Source of the DNA: DASXMT01 sp035569695
GTDB lineage: Bacteria > Actinomycetota > Acidimicrobiia > Acidimicrobiales > RAAP-2
Reading direction: 5' to 3'
NCBI GenBank assembly: GCA_035569695.1
Contig: DATMMO010000181.1
Span: 1 to 7,499, forward strand
DNA: 7,499 bases
Each line of letters opens with the position of its first letter. The stretch's first letter is position 1. The notes beneath the pieces were generated by a model. It had not been told where the DNA came from and searched no databases. It was given only the letters and a program-made list of their open reading frames with translations. Made by a program: the position numbers and the translations under genes. Positions 5,552-7,499 of the stretch are shown here, piece after piece.

Positions 5552-7261
5552 GTGACGATCCGGGGGGTATGGACGAGAGGGGCCAATAGGCTCAGGCGGA
5601 CCAGAACCCTCTTGCTCATCTCCGGTGCAGTGCTCATCGCCGCCCCGGTCCTCCTTCCCACCACGGCCGAGGCCAAGACCGACCCACAACCACCGACCAC
5701 GCCGGCCACTCCCTACGTGAGCGGCTTCCTCTCGACCACCGGTCCTGCGCCGTCGGGAACGACTGGTCTTCGTGAGCCCGGCATCTACGACTCCGAAGGC
5801 CGCTTCGTGATCATGCACGGGGTGAACGCCGTGTACAAGCACCCTCCCTACGAGCTCTTCGTGGCACCGGGCAAGCCCTGGAACTTCGACGATTCCGACG
5901 CGAGGCGGATCGCCAATCTCGGCCTCAACATGGTGCGCATCGGCGTCATCTGGAAAGGCATCGAGCCGGGTACGGCTGGTGCCAACAACCCGGCGATCTG
6001 TACCGCCGGTCAGCCGGGAGATCCCCATCAGTGGAACCAGGCGATCGCCGACCAGTACGTCGCTCGTCTCGTGCAAACCGTGAACCTCCTCGCCCGCTAC
6101 CACATCTACTCGCTGATCGACATGCACCAGGATGTCTACAGCGAGCTCTTCAAGGGTGAGGGGGCACCTAACTGGGCCGTCTGCACCGATCGCAACCCGA
6201 TCAAGACCGTTCCCGGCCGCTGGTCGAACAACTACTCGAGTCCGGCCCTCAACGCCGCCTTCAATCACTTCTTTAAGAACGATGTCGTCGGCAACCTCCA
6301 GGGTGAGTTCAACCGCTCGTGGGCGGCCATCGCCTCGGCCCTCGCCAACAACCAGTGGGTCCTCGGCTACGACCCCATCAACGAGCCCTTCAGCACGTCG
6401 ATCAACCCATTGCCGAAGAAGGCCATTGATAAGGAGCTGCAGTGCTTCTACACCGGTTCGGCGAACCCGGGGACCTTCGGGCAGAACAACACACCGGTCA
6501 CGTGCGCTCCCACTGTTCCGGCGATGGGTCTGATTCCGACCATTCAGGCGATCGACTCGCGCCATGCCCTCTTCGTTGAACCGTCGATCTTCGAGGACAA
6601 GGGGAAGCCGAATTTCCTGGGCAAGATCCCCTATCCAAACCTCGTGCTGAATTTCCACGTCTACTGCGGGGCGAGGAGCCCCATCACGGGGAACCCCTAT
6701 AACGAGTCCGACTGCTTTAGCGAGGTCGACCGCCATTTCCTCCGACGGGCCACCCAAACGGTCATCAATGCGTCGGCGCTGCAGCCCGATGGGGTGCCGT
6801 TGTTCATCAGCGAGTTCGGGGCAACGCAGAGCTTCAACCTCGTGGCCACCGCCACCTCCGAGTCAAATCAGCTCTACGTCGGCTGGGCCTACTGGTCCTG
6901 GAAGTACTACAACGACCCGACCGGCAGCTCGGCCGAGGCGCTCGTCGGAAGCAACGACAAGCTCAGCCCTCAGGCCAGGGCGCTCGATCAGACCTACCCT
7001 ATGGCCGTAGCCGGAACCCTCACCCAATGGGTCTCAGGCGTGCGCTCCCCGAGGCTGTTCATCAAATACGTGGCTGACCCTCGCATCACGGCGCCGACCC
7101 TCATCCGCGTGCCCGTGGGCACCCGCTTCACGAACGGCTACTGCGCCGACGTCACGGGCGGCAAGGTGATCTCGGCCAGCGACGCTCCCACCCTCATGAT
7201 CAAGAACCCAGCGCAAACGCGGACCGTCACCGTCACCGTATTCGGCAGCGACTGCGACTGA
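5552..7261 (+). CDS. Secreted glycoside hydrolase family 5, endoglycoceramidase-like
   Basis: A 569-aa exported GH5 retaining glycosidase. An Arg-rich n-region and hydrophobic core (TLLLISGAVLIAAPVLLP, then TTAEA) form the signal peptide, followed by a Pro/Thr-rich linker. The TIM barrel shows HGVNAVYK (about 89-96), NLGLNMVRIGVIWKGIEPG, LIDMHQDVYSE (188-198), GYDPINEPF with the acid/base E278, NFHVYCG (368-373) and PLFISEFGAT with the nucleophile E421, then YWSWKY (447-452). The barrel layout and the C-terminal beta-sandwich starting at YPMAVAGT (about 482) resemble actinobacterial endoglycoceramidases, which release glycans from glycosphingolipids. The substrate could also be another beta-glucoside. 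GTG 5552 is chosen from the GGAGG site; ATG 5528 would add 8 residues. The stop TGA 7259-7261 is followed in frame by hydrolase sequence (next entry). Confidence 0.88.
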   Translation: MTIRGVWTRGANRLRRTRTLLLISGAVLIAAPVLLPTTAEAKTDPQPPTTPATPYVSGFLSTTGPAPSGTTGLREPGIYDSEGRFVIMHGVNAVYKHPPYELFVAPGKPWNFDDSDARRIANLGLNMVRIGVIWKGIEPGTAGANNPAICTAGQPGDPHQWNQAIADQYVARLVQTVNLLARYHIYSLIDMHQDVYSELFKGEGAPNWAVCTDRNPIKTVPGRWSNNYSSPALNAAFNHFFKNDVVGNLQGEFNRSWAAIASALANNQWVLGYDPINEPFSTSINPLPKKAIDKELQCFYTGSANPGTFGQNNTPVTCAPTVPAMGLIPTIQAIDSRHALFVEPSIFEDKGKPNFLGKIPYPNLVLNFHVYCGARSPITGNPYNESDCFSEVDRHFLRRATQTVINASALQPDGVPLFISEFGATQSFNLVATATSESNQLYVGWAYWSWKYYNDPTGSSAEALVGSNDKLSPQARALDQTYPMAVAGTLTQWVSGVRSPRLFIKYVADPRITAPTLIRVPVGTRFTNGYCADVTGGKVISASDAPTLMIKNPAQTRTVTVTVFGSDCD

Positions 7262-7499
7262 TCGGGCCTCGCTGGCGTATCTCCGCCCTACGTTCTCGTC
7301 GCCCACTCTTGGGGCGGCCTCATCGCAACAACCTACGATCGGCTTTGCCGAAGCCAGCTGAAGGGCATGGTGCTGATCGATCCCGGTTCGCAATACCTGC
7401 AAAGCGTGCTGTCCCCGGATGTGTGGAATACGTGGATCCGCACGATCGCGGCCAACGGGTCCACGAATCCCAACAGTGAGCAAGTGGACTATCCAGCAA
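7262..7499 (+). pseudogene. Alpha/beta-hydrolase fragment lacking its N-terminus, continuing past the window
   Basis: The frame directly after the GH5 stop codon reads SGLAGVSPPYVLVAHSWGGL, then a helix and KGMVLIDPGSQYL. This is the centre of an alpha/beta hydrolase: AGVSPPYVLV is the strand leading to the nucleophile elbow, AHSWGG has the G/A-x-S-x-G nucleophile serine (codon 7307-7309), and GMVLIDPG is the next core strand. The N-terminal strands and oxyanion-hole region that should precede it are absent; GH5 sequence takes their place. The first in-frame ATG (7367) is already beyond the nucleophile. The frame remains open to the window end, so the catalytic Asp and His may exist downstream. 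Probably a 5'-truncated pseudogene made by deletion or recombination. Confidence 0.7.

Noticed and set aside
5324..6757. A 477-codon minus-strand ORF covering most of the GH5 gene
   Set aside because: It is antisense to a clear GH5 catalytic domain and its translation is Arg/Gly/Val-rich with no recognised motif; long antisense ORFs are common in high-GC genes.
1..7499. CRISPR array, toxin-antitoxin pair or intact insertion sequence
   Set aside because: No regularly spaced repeats, no transposase, and no recognisable toxin or antitoxin pair were found on either strand.

Overview
The window is high-GC DNA with GC-rich third codon positions, Sec-type secreted enzymes and an actinobacterial-type serine recombinase remnant. 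An actinomycete-like host (Actinomycetota, possibly Acidimicrobiia or a relative) fits best. This is an inference from gene content and codon use, not from a phylogenetic marker.

Layout from left to right. (1) The 3' end of a family 5 (peptide/oligopeptide type) ABC-transporter substrate-binding protein, ending at 569. (2) A GC-rich spacer with three 11-bp tandem repeats, then a complete tRNA-Leu(GAG) at 703-786. (3) Against the 3' side of the tRNA, on the minus strand, a decayed and apparently permuted remnant of a large serine recombinase (about 852-1205). (4) A secreted phosphoesterase of the phospholipase C/acid phosphatase family on the minus strand (1378-2937). Its last codons look frameshifted relative to a hydrophobic tail that stays open to 1319. 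(5) About 500 bp with little coding signal, then a possible 44-aa single-pass membrane peptide on the plus strand. (6) A minus-strand pair: a secreted copper type II monooxygenase related to the PHM/DBH family with all expected copper ligands (3945-5108), closely followed by a 93-aa gene of unknown function (3655-3936). (7) A 443-bp divergent intergenic region with a candidate promoter for the monooxygenase and a twin palindromic operator-like site. (8) A secreted GH5 glycosidase resembling endoglycoceramidases, on the plus strand (5552-7261). (9) Directly after its stop codon, in the same frame, an alpha/beta-hydrolase fragment that has its nucleophile elbow but lacks its N-terminal part and runs off the window.

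Functionally, the three intact enzymes each carry a signal peptide and would act outside the membrane. A phospholipase C-like phosphoesterase and an endoglycoceramidase-like GH5 suggest processing of phospho- or glycolipids or related glycosides, but no shared operon or proven pathway ties them together. The remnant recombinase beside a tRNA, the suspected frameshift and the truncated hydrolase show that the segment has been rearranged. I did not find a clear, complete, undescribed defence or mobile system. The most interesting points are the permuted recombinase remnant, the in-frame GH5/hydrolase junction, the twin operator and the monooxygenase with its small partner gene.
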